Shown: positions 17,331-26,378, numbered from the stretch's first letter. The stretch: 64,000 nucleotides of DNA from JAPPHA01 sp965221575 (GCA_965221575.1 CBDCSM010000014.1:682001-746000), one strand, 5' to 3'. The notes: generated from the sequence alone by a model not told the origin. A program made the numbers and translations.

Positions 17331-17712
17331 AGCAGTCCGCTCGGAACCTTCAGGTTAGAATGAACCCAGTTGACCAGGCCGTCGATTCCAAGCTCCTGGA
17401 CCTCGACGGTGAATTTCTTCTGATCCCCACGGTCTTGCGCCTGACAGCTGGTGGACACGGAGTCCGATAATCCGCGTTGTGTTAAATCCAGCGGTCCCGA
17501 AACATCGCCGGGAGCGTGGTCACTGCTGCTGTGGCCCAGGAACCGGCGGGCTTCATCTGGGCCATCGCCTCCGAAGTGTCGGGCCAAATCCATGAAGGCC
17601 AATCCATAACGGGGCCCTTATGGGAACACATCCGACCCGTGCGAGCGTCTGGAATTACGCCCTGCGGCAGGCTATGATCATGACGGAACGGAAATCGGGA
17701 GGCGGAAGGCCA

Positions 17713-18030
17713 ATGCATGCCGATATCAAAAGCAGGAAAGAGGAGATTGCCAGGATCTGCCGGCGCTATGGCGTGAAGCGCCTGGACCTGTTCGGCTCGG
17801 CCGCCCGGGGCACGGATTTCGATCCCGAGACCAGCGACGCGGACTTCCTGGTCGATTTCCAGCGGCCGCTTCCGAAAGACATGCTGCGCTGCCTAATGGG
17901 ACTCAAGTTCGACCTGGCCGATGCCCTCGGCCGCGAGGTCGATATCGCCAGCATGGGCGCGATCAGAAACAAACGGCGGCAAGCGCACATCGACCGCTCG
18001 CGGGAAACCGTTTATGACAGCACCGCGTGA
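17713..18030 (+). CDS. MntA-type nucleotidyltransferase antitoxin
   Basis: A 105-residue minimal nucleotidyltransferase. The start at 17713 (MHADIKSRKEE) is chosen because a GGAGGCGGAAGG ribosome-binding region lies just upstream. The active-site motif is LFGSAARGTDFDPETSDADFLVDF (residues about 27-50): GSxxRG plus the two metal Asp of SDADFLVD. Family members paired with HEPN-domain HepT proteins AMPylate a Tyr of HepT and so block its RNase activity. The next gene is HepT-like and overlaps by 17 bases, the standard arrangement. Confidence 0.85.
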   Translation: MHADIKSRKEEIARICRRYGVKRLDLFGSAARGTDFDPETSDADFLVDFQRPLPKDMLRCLMGLKFDLADALGREVDIASMGAIRNKRRQAHIDRSRETVYDSTA

Positions 18031-18387
18031 TCCGCTGACGGCCCTTCAGGATGTCGTTGGTGAAGCCGAAGAGATCGCGGGTCTGGTCGATGGATTGCAC
18101 AGGGACGCGTTCCTCGGCGACAGGAGGACCCAGCTGGCTGTCGGAATGTGTTTCATCACTCTTGGAAACGCTCTCAACCGCCTTGAATCCGGCAGTCCCG
18201 AGCTTGCGTAAGGCTTCCGGAATTGCGGGACGCTATCGGATTTCGCAACATTCTGGCCCACGACTATGAAGCAGTTGAGCCAGAAATAGTCTGGCGGATT
18301 GCGTGTGACAGCCTTCCCGAACTCAAGCGGAAGGCAGTGTCTTTGATCTCCGAACTTGAAGTTGCGCCAGGCACTCGACGGACTTGA
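18014..18387 (+). pseudogene. HepT-type HEPN toxin, frameshifted
   Basis: From ATG 18014 the protein reads MTAPRDPLTALQDVVGEAEEIAGLVDGL and stops at a TAA near 18210. A different frame resumes with LPELRDAIGFRNILAHDYEAVEPEIVWRI and ends at 18387. Joined, they form a HEPN-domain HepT toxin carrying the RNase motif Rx4HxY (RNILAHDY), so an indel at about 18205-18215 has inactivated it. Normally HepT is an RNase held in check by MntA. Loss of the toxin with an intact antitoxin is the harmless way for such a locus to decay. Confidence 0.75.
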
Positions 18388-18654
18388 GTTGTCAGGCCAA
18401 CCGTAAGAGGCCGCGGTGTGTGAATGGAACGGTGAGGGGTCATAATCGGGGCTGCCTGTACCGTCGATCCATCGCCACGGTTGTCTGACATGACTTTTTC
18501 GCAGCTCAATTCTGCAAACGGTATCGCTCGCCTCGAATTGCACCCCCTTCACTGCAGCTGTCGCAGACACTGTTCACTGATACCATCGGAGGAAACAAAG
18601 CTCTGAGCCGCAATTAGCGTGAAATATCGGGTTCAAGTACGTCCAACAGCACGA

Positions 18655-18883
18655 GAGAGGCCGGCAGGACACGGCGGGTGGCCGGTTTCAGCAGGCGTCC
18701 CGGAAAGCGTCATGCACAGAGCTGGAGTGCGAAGCCCATCCGGTTCCTGGGATGGCGCCGGGTCTGGATGTAGTCGATATCGTCATCGTCCAGGATATAG
18801 TGCGTCAGCCGAGAGGCCTCGTCGGTGGGAAGGTCGAAAAGGGCGGCGCGCTGACGCGTCGTCAGAATGGTTCTGTGGGCCAT
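18655..18883 (-). pseudogene. Tn3-family transposase (TnpA) N-terminal fragment
   Basis: Reverse strand from ATG 18883 reads MAHRTILTTRQRAALFDLPT, then HYILDDDDIDYIQTRRHPRNRMGFALQLC, the DUF4158 N-terminal region of Tn3-family transposases. A TGA at 18710-18712 interrupts it, and the frame continues RFPGRLLKP before homology is lost near 18660. A full TnpA is about 1000 residues; under 75 remain. Confidence 0.8.
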
Positions 18884-19004
18884 GTGACTTTTGCTTTCCT
18901 TGGATGGGATTGTCCAATTATGTTTGTGATACGGGATAAGTGACACATTTGAAGGGAATGACCTACCCTTTGCACACCATAACTCAAACGGACGATTGTG
19001 AGAC
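18884..19004. promoter_or_regulatory. Probable res/promoter region between divergent tnpA and tnpR
   Basis: The 121 bases separate a transposase start (leftward) from a resolvase start (rightward), where Tn3-family elements place the res site and both promoters. The DNA is AT-richer than its surroundings. Individual subsites were not resolved by eye. Confidence 0.45.
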
Positions 19005-19616
19005 ATGCTGATCGGCTATGCCCGTGTGTCGAAGGCTGATGGCAGCCAGTCCCTTGACTTGCAGCAAGATGCCCTGATTGCCGCCGGCGTGGACGAAGAT
19101 CAGATCTACTCCGATCTCGCGTCAGGGAAAAAAGATGAACGTCCGGGATTGAAAGCCTGCCTGAAAGCCCTGCGGTCTGGCGATGTACTCGTGGTCTGGA
19201 AACTGGATCGCATGGGCCGAAGCCTGAGCCATCTCGTGAAAACGGCAACAGTACTTTCCGAGCGCGGCGTCGGGTTGAAGGTGCTCACGGGCCAAGGGGC
19301 GCAGATCGACACGACAACAGCTGCCGGCCGGTTGTCGTTCGGTATCTTTGCTGCGTTGGCCGAGTTCGAAAGCGAACTCATCCGGGAACGCACCATGGCG
19401 GGACTGCAGGCCGCCCGTGCCCGCGGTCGTAAGGGTGGTCGGAAATTCGCCCTGACAAAGGCCCAGGTCCGAATGGCTCAAGCGGCCATGGCAAGTCGTG
19501 AAACGTCGGTTTCCGAATTGAGCAAGGAACTCGGCATCCGCCCTGCAACTCTTTACCGGTATGTCGATCCTAACGGGAACTTGCGGGATTACGGAAAGCG
19601 CGTTGTCAGCGCTTAA
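19005..19616 (+). CDS. tnpR: Tn3-type resolvase (serine recombinase), intact
   Basis: A complete 203-residue small serine recombinase. Nucleophile Ser in MLIGYARVSKADGSQ (residue 9), conserved Arg cluster in WKLDRMGRSLSHL (near 70) and SELIRERTMAGLQAARARGRKGGR (near 125-145), then a C-terminal helix-turn-helix (SVSELSKELGIRPATLYRYV, about 170-190). It faces away from a TnpA remnant, as in Tn3 elements where it resolves cointegrates at res. A second, 5'-truncated copy lies at 12214-12576. It may still act on any remaining res sites. Confidence 0.9.
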   Translation: MLIGYARVSKADGSQSLDLQQDALIAAGVDEDQIYSDLASGKKDERPGLKACLKALRSGDVLVVWKLDRMGRSLSHLVKTATVLSERGVGLKVLTGQGAQIDTTTAAGRLSFGIFAALAEFESELIRERTMAGLQAARARGRKGGRKFALTKAQVRMAQAAMASRETSVSELSKELGIRPATLYRYVDPNGNLRDYGKRVVSA

Positions 19617-19651
19617 CGTACTATTTGGCACTCATCCGGAACAGACCCCAG
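19259..19651 (+). repeat. Duplicated Tn3-element segment (copy 2 of 2)
   Basis: Direct counterpart of 12183-12576 in opposite orientation: the 3' two thirds of the resolvase gene plus the tail GCACTCATCCGGAACAGACC after its stop. The two copies, about 7 kb apart and inverted, could recombine and flip the intervening DNA. Confidence 0.8.
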
Positions 19652-19654
19652 ATC

Positions 19655-19978
19655 CTGGAACTCGGCACCGTTGACCGCCACGCCGCTGCCGCCCTGGCCG
19701 GCCTCGCACCGTATCCCGATGACAGCGGGAAGCGAACGGGACAGAGATACATCAAGGGCGGGCGCATGCTCCCGCGCAATACCCTCTTCATGGCCGAAAC
19801 CTCCGCAATCAAGTTCAACCCCGACATGAAGAGCTTCTACGACCAGTTGATCGGCAGGGGTAAAGCGCACAAGGTCGCCCTGACAGCGGTCATGCGCAAG
19901 TTGGTCATACTCGCCAACGTGCTCGTACGCGAAGACCGGAACTGGACGGCCATTGCTCCGGAACCGAATGTCGGTTGA
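19655..19978 (+). pseudogene. IS110-family transposase C-terminal fragment
   Basis: The frame encodes ELGTVDRHAAAALAGLAPY, GQRYIKGGRMLPRNTLFMAETSAIKFNPD and HKVALTAVMRKLVILANVLVRED, the C-terminal transposase_20 domain of IS110-family enzymes with its conserved Ser-containing core partly altered (MAETSAIK). The N-terminal DEDD/RuvC half is absent because the Tn3-type segment adjoins directly. The remaining 117-residue frame is not expected to be functional. Confidence 0.78.
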
Positions 19979-20250
19979 AAGTCAGACCTGTGGACAAGTC
20001 AGGGACAACTTTCCGATGACAGATCAAAAATCATGGATTTGGCCCTAAATCGGCATTGACACCAAACACAGATGCTACCGGAATCGACCCGTAGAGTGTC
20101 ATTTTGCACTCGGCCGGAGTCGACCCCTTGATGATCTAGCGGTAGTTTCAGCCCTACTGGTGATTAACGCAACAGAACCCATCGCCGAAACGTTGGTGCT
20201 GGTTGTCGGGGGAATTCCGATGCTTCAGACAATCGGCATCAAGCAGTGTA

Positions 20251-22134
20251 TCATTGACGATTTTCCAATTCGTCGAGGGATATGTCGTCGAACGATGCGT
20301 GACTCAGGTCATAAAGCATGCTGTAGAGACCATAGGCTGCCATCAATTCCTCATGGGTGCCGGTCTCGACGATTTCCCCGTCGCGGAGCACGATGATACG
20401 ATCGGCATTACGGATTGTCGCAAGACGATGGGCAATTATGATTGCCGTGCGGCCTTCCAGTAACAGGAGTAGTGCGCGCTGAATTTCCAATTCCGTATAG
20501 CTATCGACATTGGCGGTCGCCTCATCGAGTACCAGAATCGGCGCGTCGGCAACCAGAGCTCGGGCAAAACTCAGCATCTGACGCTGCCCAATCGACAGAT
20601 TGGAGCCACGCTGATCAAGGACGGTGTCATAGCCATGTTCGAGGGCGGAGATGAACGCATGTGCACCCACCGCCCGGGCTGCCTTGATGATCTCTTCGCG
20701 GGTGGCGTCCGCAGTTGCATATCGGATGTTCTCGAAAATCGTTCCCGAGAACAGGTACGGTTCTTGCAGCACCAACGCGATATGCCGGCCGAGTGATCGC
20801 TGCTCGACATCGCGCACGTCTTGGCCGCCGACCCTGATCTCACCCTCCCAGACGTCATAGAAACGGTGAGCCAGGGAGACAATGCTGGTTTTCCCCGATC
20901 CGGTCGGACCGACGAGTGCCACGGTTTCGCCCGGTTCGGCCCTGAAGCTGATGTGTTTCAGAATCGGCTCGTCCGGCTTGTATCCGAAAGTGACATTGCG
21001 GAATTCGATGGAACCGTCGTGACCGTCAAGATTGAAGGCATCCGGGCGGTCGGCGACGTCGACCGGAACATCAAGCACTTCGAAGATACGCTGACCTGCA
21101 GCCATCGCCCGCTGCATGATGCTGTACTGGATTGTCAGTGATCGGATCGGGTCAAAGAAGCGCTGAACGTAGAACAGGAAGGCGACCATGACGCCGACAT
21201 CCAGCGCACGATCAAGTACGAGCCCGCCGCCGAAGACGACAATGACGGCCATCGCGAGGCCGGTCAGGCCGTCAACAGTTGGAATCAGAACATTGGTGAA
21301 TTGCGCTGCCCTGCATTGCGCACGCAGGTTTTCCCGCGCCTTCGTCTGGAACAGTTCGTAATTTACGTCTTCTCGGCCGAGTTCCTGTACAGCCCGGACA
21401 CCATGCACACCTTCCGCAAGAGCCGCGTTGGTCGCGCTGCTGGTTTCACGCGAATAAAGGAAGGCTTTCCGTGCGCGAGGAAGCCAGACTATTCGCACGC
21501 CGAACAGGACCGGCACGACGAGCAGGGTCAGGCCGCCAAGACGTTGGTCAAGAGCCAACAGGACAATGATGATACCGGCGAGCAGCACAAAGTCGCCGAT
21601 GGCAAATATCGAGGATTCCAGGAATTCTTGCAATGCCTGCACATCGCCCTGCAAGCGCGACATCAAGCGGCCGATCTCGGTCTTGTCCATGAAGGACATC
21701 GAAACAATCTGCAGATGGGCAAACATGGCCCGGCGCAGATCGAACATGAGGTGGTTGGCAACCTTGCCGACGATCAGTTCCTGGAGATGATTGGCGATGT
21801 AATTGACGGTGACGATGCCGAAGAACGCGATCACGGCGGCATGCAACAGTGACTGGCCTTCCGGGCCTAATACGAGCGCATCGTCGATCGCGGTTCGGAT
21901 GACCAGCGGGATCGCCAATTGTGTGAATGTAAAGATCAGAACGCCGGCTACGGCAATGGCGATGCGGCGCTTGTACGGCTTCAGATAGGTCGCGATGCGG
22001 CCGACGACCCAACGGTCGAAGGCCTGCCCGAACAGTTCCTCGTCCTGCGAGATCTGGGATCCGACGACTGCCAGTGGCCCGGACCGCCTCGTGTCTGGCC
22101 CCGGGCTGGGCGGTATTCCTTGCGCGACGCTCAC
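20251..22134 (-). CDS. ABC exporter half-transporter with catalytic NBD (heterodimer partner 2)
   Basis: A 627-residue type IV (B-family) ABC exporter subunit: six transmembrane helices in about residues 40-330, then a nucleotide-binding domain. Walker A GPTGSGKTS is near 415, Q-loop LQEPYLFSG, signature LSIGQRQ near 515 and Walker B ILVLDEATANVD with the catalytic Glu; H-loop IIAHRLATI. The signature has Ile at the position of the second Gly of LSGGQ, a degenerate form. The start overlaps the stop of the upstream half-transporter as ATGA (22131-22134), so the two are made together and probably form a heterodimer. Likely exports lipid, drug or peptide. No substrate-specific neighbour is seen. 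Confidence 0.9.
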   Translation of the reverse strand: MSVAQGIPPSPGPDTRRSGPLAVVGSQISQDEELFGQAFDRWVVGRIATYLKPYKRRIAIAVAGVLIFTFTQLAIPLVIRTAIDDALVLGPEGQSLLHAAVIAFFGIVTVNYIANHLQELIVGKVANHLMFDLRRAMFAHLQIVSMSFMDKTEIGRLMSRLQGDVQALQEFLESSIFAIGDFVLLAGIIIVLLALDQRLGGLTLLVVPVLFGVRIVWLPRARKAFLYSRETSSATNAALAEGVHGVRAVQELGREDVNYELFQTKARENLRAQCRAAQFTNVLIPTVDGLTGLAMAVIVVFGGGLVLDRALDVGVMVAFLFYVQRFFDPIRSLTIQYSIMQRAMAAGQRIFEVLDVPVDVADRPDAFNLDGHDGSIEFRNVTFGYKPDEPILKHISFRAEPGETVALVGPTGSGKTSIVSLAHRFYDVWEGEIRVGGQDVRDVEQRSLGRHIALVLQEPYLFSGTIFENIRYATADATREEIIKAARAVGAHAFISALEHGYDTVLDQRGSNLSIGQRQMLSFARALVADAPILVLDEATANVDSYTELEIQRALLLLLEGRTAIIIAHRLATIRNADRIIVLRDGEIVETGTHEELMAAYGLYSMLYDLSHASFDDISLDELENRQ

Positions 22135-24002
22135 CGCGATGCCTCCTCGCGTCCGGGCAGACTCTGTAACCAGTGGAGTTCGGCGTAGCGCCCGTTCAAC
22201 GCCAGCAATTCTTCCTGTGTGCCGCGTTCAACGATGCGGCCTTGTTCGAGGAATAGGATTTCGTGAGCATGTCTAAGCGAGCTGAGTCGATGAGCAATGA
22301 TTATGACGGCGCGATGCCTGGCGAATTCCTGTAAACCGATATGGATGAGCGCTTCTGTCGCTGCGTCGACGGCAGCAGTCGAATCATCAAAAACCAAGAT
22401 GGCGCTATCGGGCAGGATGCCACGGGCGATAGACATGCGCTGACGCTGGCCGCCGGACAGAGACAGCCCGCGTTCCCCGACTAAAGTGGCGTAATCGGTG
22501 GGCAAACTCGTGATGTAGCTATGCAACTGGGCCATTGTGGCCGAACGTTCGATGTTCGGCTGGCTGGCCCAGGGATCACCATATGCGACATTGTGTCCGA
22601 TGCTGGCCGTGAAGATAAACGCTTCCTGCTGAATAATGCTGACCTTTTGTCGCAACGAGGCGAGCGTGACATCTCGGATGTCCTGTCCGTCGATGGTAAT
22701 GCGCCCGCTTCCCACTTCGTAGAAACGGCCGATCAGATGTGCGATCGTGCTCTTTCCGCTCCCGGGCGGACCGACAATTCCGATGGTTCGACCTGGCCCG
22801 GCCTGGAAATCGATTCCTGACAATGTACGCGAATCACTGGCCTGCGCCGGGTAGCTGAAATCGACATTTTCGAAGCGGAGGACGCCATCACTCATGACGA
22901 GATCGCCAGCGTCAGGGCCATCCATAATCGACGGGATCAGATCCAGAACATTGAACAGGCGGCCACCGCAGGTCGATGCGCGCGCAACCGAATTCGACAT
23001 CCAGCCAATTTGCCGGATCGGCATCTGCAGGATTGACATGAAGGCCAGGAATTCGGTGAGTTGGCCAAGTGTGATCTCGCCATCAAGCGTCTTCTGGCCG
23101 CCGATCCACAAGACCAGCCCCATGGCCAGAAAGAACACATAGGTCATCTGCGCCGAATTGCGGACGAAAAGGGCAATCCGTTCGTGTGAAATCTTCAGTG
23201 CCCGTCGCGAAATCCGGTCAAAGCGCGAGAGTTCATAAGGTTGGGCTGCGAAGGCCCGCACGACCCGCAGACCACCAAGATTCTCTTCCATGGCCTTGGT
23301 CAGCACGGACAGCTCAGCCTGTAATCGTAGCCAGGTATCGCGCAGCCTGATCCGTGCAATCGAGGCTGACACGCCAACAAAGGGGACGAATCCCAGGGCC
23401 AGGATGCAGAGTACGGAGTCGACGCGGAACAGAATGATGAAACCGCCGCCGATGAGGATCGTGAGCAGAAAAGCACGCAGGATGCCGGTGCTGACGAACT
23501 TCCGTACACCTTCGATATCGAGCATGCCACGGGTTATCAGATCGCCACTATGGACCTGGTCGTGCCAGCCAATGCTCAGTTTCTGCAGTTTTCGGTAGTA
23601 GGCGAGGCGAAGATCATGTGCGATGAGATGGCCGATGGCCTCGCCCTGGTAGTTTTGAACCATCGTAAACAGGCCGCGCATCAGGCTAATCACAACCAGA
23701 ATGAGTGCGGTGTTCAACAGCGCGTCCTGGGCTTGTTCCCGACCGGCGCCCGAGGCGGCGTCGCGCAGCAAACCGTAGGCTTGGTCGACGGCCTTGCCGA
23801 TGAACTGCGGCACAAACAGCTGGAAGCAGGCTGCGAGGATTGTCGCACCGATCCCGAGGGCCATCCGGCCGGGATGCCTCATTGCCAGCAGCGTGATCCG
23901 CCAGAGAACACGTGAATCGAGTTTCGAGAGAGGGTCAGCCGATCCCGCGATTGCGTCGGAATCAAGCTGAGTGGAACTGGAGGAGGCTTCGGACGCGCTC
24001 AT
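22131..24002 (-). CDS. ABC exporter half-transporter with degenerate Walker B (heterodimer partner 1)
   Basis: A 623-residue ABC exporter half, first of a coupled pair. The start at 24002 (MSASEASSSSTQ) is preferred to an in-frame ATG at 24041 because the extra residues do not look like an export-pump N-terminus; neither has a strong ribosome-binding site. Six membrane helices precede a nucleotide-binding domain with Walker A GPPGSGKSTIA near 405, signature LSGGQRQR near 515, and Walker B AILVFDDSTAAVD, where Asp replaces the catalytic Glu. Together with the LSIGQ signature of its partner this places one degenerate ATP site in the dimer, as in TM287/288, BmrCD and TmrAB. Confidence 0.9.
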   Translation of the reverse strand: MSASEASSSSTQLDSDAIAGSADPLSKLDSRVLWRITLLAMRHPGRMALGIGATILAACFQLFVPQFIGKAVDQAYGLLRDAASGAGREQAQDALLNTALILVVISLMRGLFTMVQNYQGEAIGHLIAHDLRLAYYRKLQKLSIGWHDQVHSGDLITRGMLDIEGVRKFVSTGILRAFLLTILIGGGFIILFRVDSVLCILALGFVPFVGVSASIARIRLRDTWLRLQAELSVLTKAMEENLGGLRVVRAFAAQPYELSRFDRISRRALKISHERIALFVRNSAQMTYVFFLAMGLVLWIGGQKTLDGEITLGQLTEFLAFMSILQMPIRQIGWMSNSVARASTCGGRLFNVLDLIPSIMDGPDAGDLVMSDGVLRFENVDFSYPAQASDSRTLSGIDFQAGPGRTIGIVGPPGSGKSTIAHLIGRFYEVGSGRITIDGQDIRDVTLASLRQKVSIIQQEAFIFTASIGHNVAYGDPWASQPNIERSATMAQLHSYITSLPTDYATLVGERGLSLSGGQRQRMSIARGILPDSAILVFDDSTAAVDAATEALIHIGLQEFARHRAVIIIAHRLSSLRHAHEILFLEQGRIVERGTQEELLALNGRYAELHWLQSLPGREEASR

Positions 24003-24050
24003 GATCTGAGGATAGATAACGGCTTTTCCCGACCGTAACACTTATATAAC

Positions 24051-24069
24051 GGCCATAACCCAACATAGA
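24051..24069 (-). repeat. Copy C of the dispersed TCTATGTTGGGT motif
   Basis: Reverse complement reads TCTATGTTGGGTTATGGCC and lies just upstream of the ABC exporter genes. Its left side differs from copies A and D, as expected for an unoccupied target site or an independent copy. Confidence 0.5.
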
Positions 24070-24238
24070 TACCAAAAGTCCCACAACGGGGTCAGGTCTG
24101 TATTCTTGCTGTTTCCGAAGCCATCAACCGGAGCTCTCAGAGGCCGCTGACGGGAAATGCCCAGGAAAACGCCGCTGATTGCGGCTGAGAGCATCAAAAA
24201 TCCTCCGAAACTTCGCCTATACATGAGATACGCTCATT

Positions 24239-24742
24239 TCAGGCGTACGGTGACCTGGGTTCCCGGATTTTCTCTGGCGGGAAGTAGCGATAGAACGCAG
24301 TTCGTCCGATTTCGAGTTCCTTGATGACGTCATTGACGAACGGATAGTTCATCGTGTTCCGAAGCATTGCCTCGGCGAGGCGGACTTTTTCGTCATCCAT
24401 TGCACGAGGCCTGCCGCCCTTCCGACCACTACTTCTTGCGGCAGCGAGGCCCGCCTTGGTGTTCTCGACAATTAGTTCACGCTGGAACTGGTCGAACGCT
24501 GCAGTCATGTGAAAGAACAGGCGCCCTTCCGGTGTGCTGGTATCGATCTTCTGGGTGAGTACACTGAACTCGAGGTTCCTGGCCTGCATATCCTGCACGG
24601 TCTGGATCACCTGTTTGAGCGGGCGTGCAAGCCGTGAGACCTTCCAGACGACGAGCGAATCTCCGTCACGAAGATACTCGAACGCGGCCTTGAGTTGCGG
24701 GCGGTTCTGCCGTTGTTGAGCGGCTTGCAGCGCCTTGTTCAT
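24239..24742 (-). pseudogene. Serine recombinase lacking its catalytic N-terminus
   Basis: The frame (MNKALQAAQQRQNRPQLKAAFEYL ...) matches small serine recombinases from about residue 45 onward: DGDSLVVWKVSRLARPLKQVIQTV, STPEGRLFFHMTAAFDQFQRELIVENTKAGLAAARSSGRKGGRP and a C-terminal helix-turn-helix (NDVIKELEIGRTAFYRYF). The YARVS segment with the nucleophilic Ser is missing; upstream DNA shows a GC-rich imperfect inverted repeat (about 24760-24800) instead. Family: resolvase/invertase; inactive as it stands. Confidence 0.72.
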
Positions 24743-24885
24743 CCCGGTCCTTACCTAAGGCCGACTTGCAGGCCGCACGCAAGGCGGCCTTGCTGCAAGT
24801 TCCGAGGGATCGCCAGCCCCGGCCACCTCGCCATTGGCCTGCACGATAGCGTGGTCGCGGACATAAAGGGCAAGGGCTGTGCTGC

Positions 24886-25527
24886 TCATTCCGCTTCCAG
24901 TTCCGCAACAAGCTCCTCTGTCGTCACTTGACGGCAATAGCCTTTGATGGCGCGAAGCGAATTGTCGTGCCGCTCTTGGCTGTAGGTCAGGCAGGCGTCG
25001 GTGACTTGCGTGACAAGGTAACCCAAATCGCAGGCGTCCCGGACCGCGCTTTCGACGCATTGATCTGTGACGAGTCCCGACAGAACGAGTTGCTTGATAC
25101 CCAGGTTGCGCAGGATGTAGTCTGCATTGGTCGAGACGAAGACCGATGACGAGGTCTTGGGAAGAACGATTTCGTCGCTTTCCGACGCGATCTGATCGAT
25201 CACCTTCCCGTCCCACGAGCCCCTGGGCACATGAAAGCCGGTGATCTTGTAGTCCAGCGAACGGTCGCGCCCATCGAGCGTCAGGCTCTCGATAGTGGTA
25301 TACATCACCTCCACCCCGGCCCTGCGGCAGGCCTGCTGGATCGCCTGCATGTTGGGGATCACGCGCGATTCGAGTTGATCAAAGAACCAGCCGTATTGCC
25401 TGGTGAATTCGGTCTCGGAGAGATCGGCGAACTCCGCACCGTCCCGGTGAGCCGAGAAATTCTGCACGTCAATGAACAACAGCGCGCTTTGCTCAGGGAT
25501 CAAGGGCACGTTTCGGGAAAGGGTCAT
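24886..25527 (-). CDS. Isochorismatase-superfamily cysteine hydrolase
   Basis: A 213-residue cysteine hydrolase. The start at 25527 (MTLSRNVPLIPEQS) is chosen because its ATG overlaps the stop of the amidohydrolase gene as ATGA (25524-25527). The catalytic triad is visible: Asp in LLFIDVQNFS (near residue 16), Lys in IVLPKTSSSVF (near 110) and Cys in GLVTDQCVESAVRDA (near 145). The family hydrolyses amides and vinyl ethers (nicotinamidase, ureido/N-carbamoyl hydrolases, isochorismatase). Paired with an N-formylglutamate-amidohydrolase-like gene, an amidase role in breaking down an N-acylated amino compound is more likely than isochorismate metabolism (inference). Confidence 0.85.
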   Translation of the reverse strand: MTLSRNVPLIPEQSALLFIDVQNFSAHRDGAEFADLSETEFTRQYGWFFDQLESRVIPNMQAIQQACRRAGVEVMYTTIESLTLDGRDRSLDYKITGFHVPRGSWDGKVIDQIASESDEIVLPKTSSSVFVSTNADYILRNLGIKQLVLSGLVTDQCVESAVRDACDLGYLVTQVTDACLTYSQERHDNSLRAIKGYCRQVTTEELVAELEAE

Positions 25528-26297
25528 GCCGCTGGGTCCTTGATGACATGCTGAATGGCATTGGCCAGCAATTCCGCCCAGACCGCCGCGCCGGCGTCTT
25601 CGCCCAATTGGTCGTTTCGGATCTCGATCAGGCAATGACGCAGATTGCGCGCCTCGACATGGTGCGGAATGAACCAGTCGGACTCCGCGTCGATCTGATA
25701 CGGCTCGTTGATGGCCAAATTGAGATCGGGTCGCGCAGCGACCATGTGCGCAATCAGCGCGTTCGCCGTCGCCAGATCACGACGGCTGATAAAGCCCGCA
25801 TGCCAAGGGCGGATCTCCGCGTTCATCCGCGGCGTAAAGCTGTGAACCGAAAATGCCGCCTTTCGCGTTCGGGAGGCAAAGAGATCCTCGATCGCACGAT
25901 CCATCGGCATGAAAATCTCGTCTGCCCGCGCCGAACACTCGGCCTTGTCCGCGGCCTTGTTGCCGGGGATCGGCACTCCGTCGCTTGCCAGCGGCACCGC
26001 CAAGGGGCTGCGCGGCGGGCGGTTGCAGTCAATCACCAACCTCGAATAGGTCTGGATCACCAGCGGCGCGGCCAAGATGTCTGCCAGCTTTCTGGCAAGG
26101 ACCTCGGCGCAGATGTCCCAGCCGCGGTGGCTGGCCAGAACATATTCGCTCACGCCCAGGTTGCCTAGGCGTCCTGGCACCGCGCGGCCCGCATGCTCGC
26201 ATAACAGGACGATTTCGGAGGCGCTGTCTCCGTTGACAACGTCGATGGGATCGGGATCGCCCGCACCAATGAGAGTTATGTCGGCCGCCATGCTCAT
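25524..26297 (-). CDS. N-formylglutamate amidohydrolase-family protein
   Basis: A 257-residue member of the FGase family, which hydrolyses N-formyl-L-glutamate in histidine catabolism or related N-acyl amino acids. Landmarks are IVLLCEHAGRAVP near residue 30, SHRGWDICAEVLARKL near 55-70, QTYSRLVIDCNRPP near 85, SVHSFTPRM near 145 and HCLIEIRNDQL near 230. The start at 26297 (MSMAADI) is one of two close ATGs (the other at 26291); no strong ribosome-binding site helps. It is divergent from the RpiR regulator across an 81-base region holding a near-perfect operator, and is coupled to the isochorismatase-fold hydrolase. hut genes are absent, so a substrate other than the histidine intermediate is likely. 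Confidence 0.85.
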   Translation of the reverse strand: MSMAADITLIGAGDPDPIDVVNGDSASEIVLLCEHAGRAVPGRLGNLGVSEYVLASHRGWDICAEVLARKLADILAAPLVIQTYSRLVIDCNRPPRSPLAVPLASDGVPIPGNKAADKAECSARADEIFMPMDRAIEDLFASRTRKAAFSVHSFTPRMNAEIRPWHAGFISRRDLATANALIAHMVAARPDLNLAINEPYQIDAESDWFIPHHVEARNLRHCLIEIRNDQLGEDAGAAVWAELLANAIQHVIKDPAA

Positions 26298-26326
26298 GTG
26301 GCCAACTAAAAAAATATCATTTTCAA

Positions 26327-26349
26327 AGTCAACATGATTTATGTTGACT
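26327..26349. promoter_or_regulatory. Inverted-repeat operator in the rpiR / amidohydrolase divergent promoter
   Basis: AGTCAACAT and its exact reverse complement ATGTTGACT flank five bases (GATTT). Outside the arms the AT-rich flanks (about AAAATATCATTTTCA and TGAAAATATTTTT) extend an imperfect dyad. The position between two divergent starts fits a binding site for the RpiR regulator. Confidence 0.7.
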
Positions 26350-26378
26350 GAAAATATTTTTCCATAAACAATCACAAC

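Noticed and set aside
24886..25527. Isochorismatase as siderophore biosynthesis gene
   Set aside because: No other siderophore genes are near; coupling to an amidohydrolase favours amide hydrolysis.
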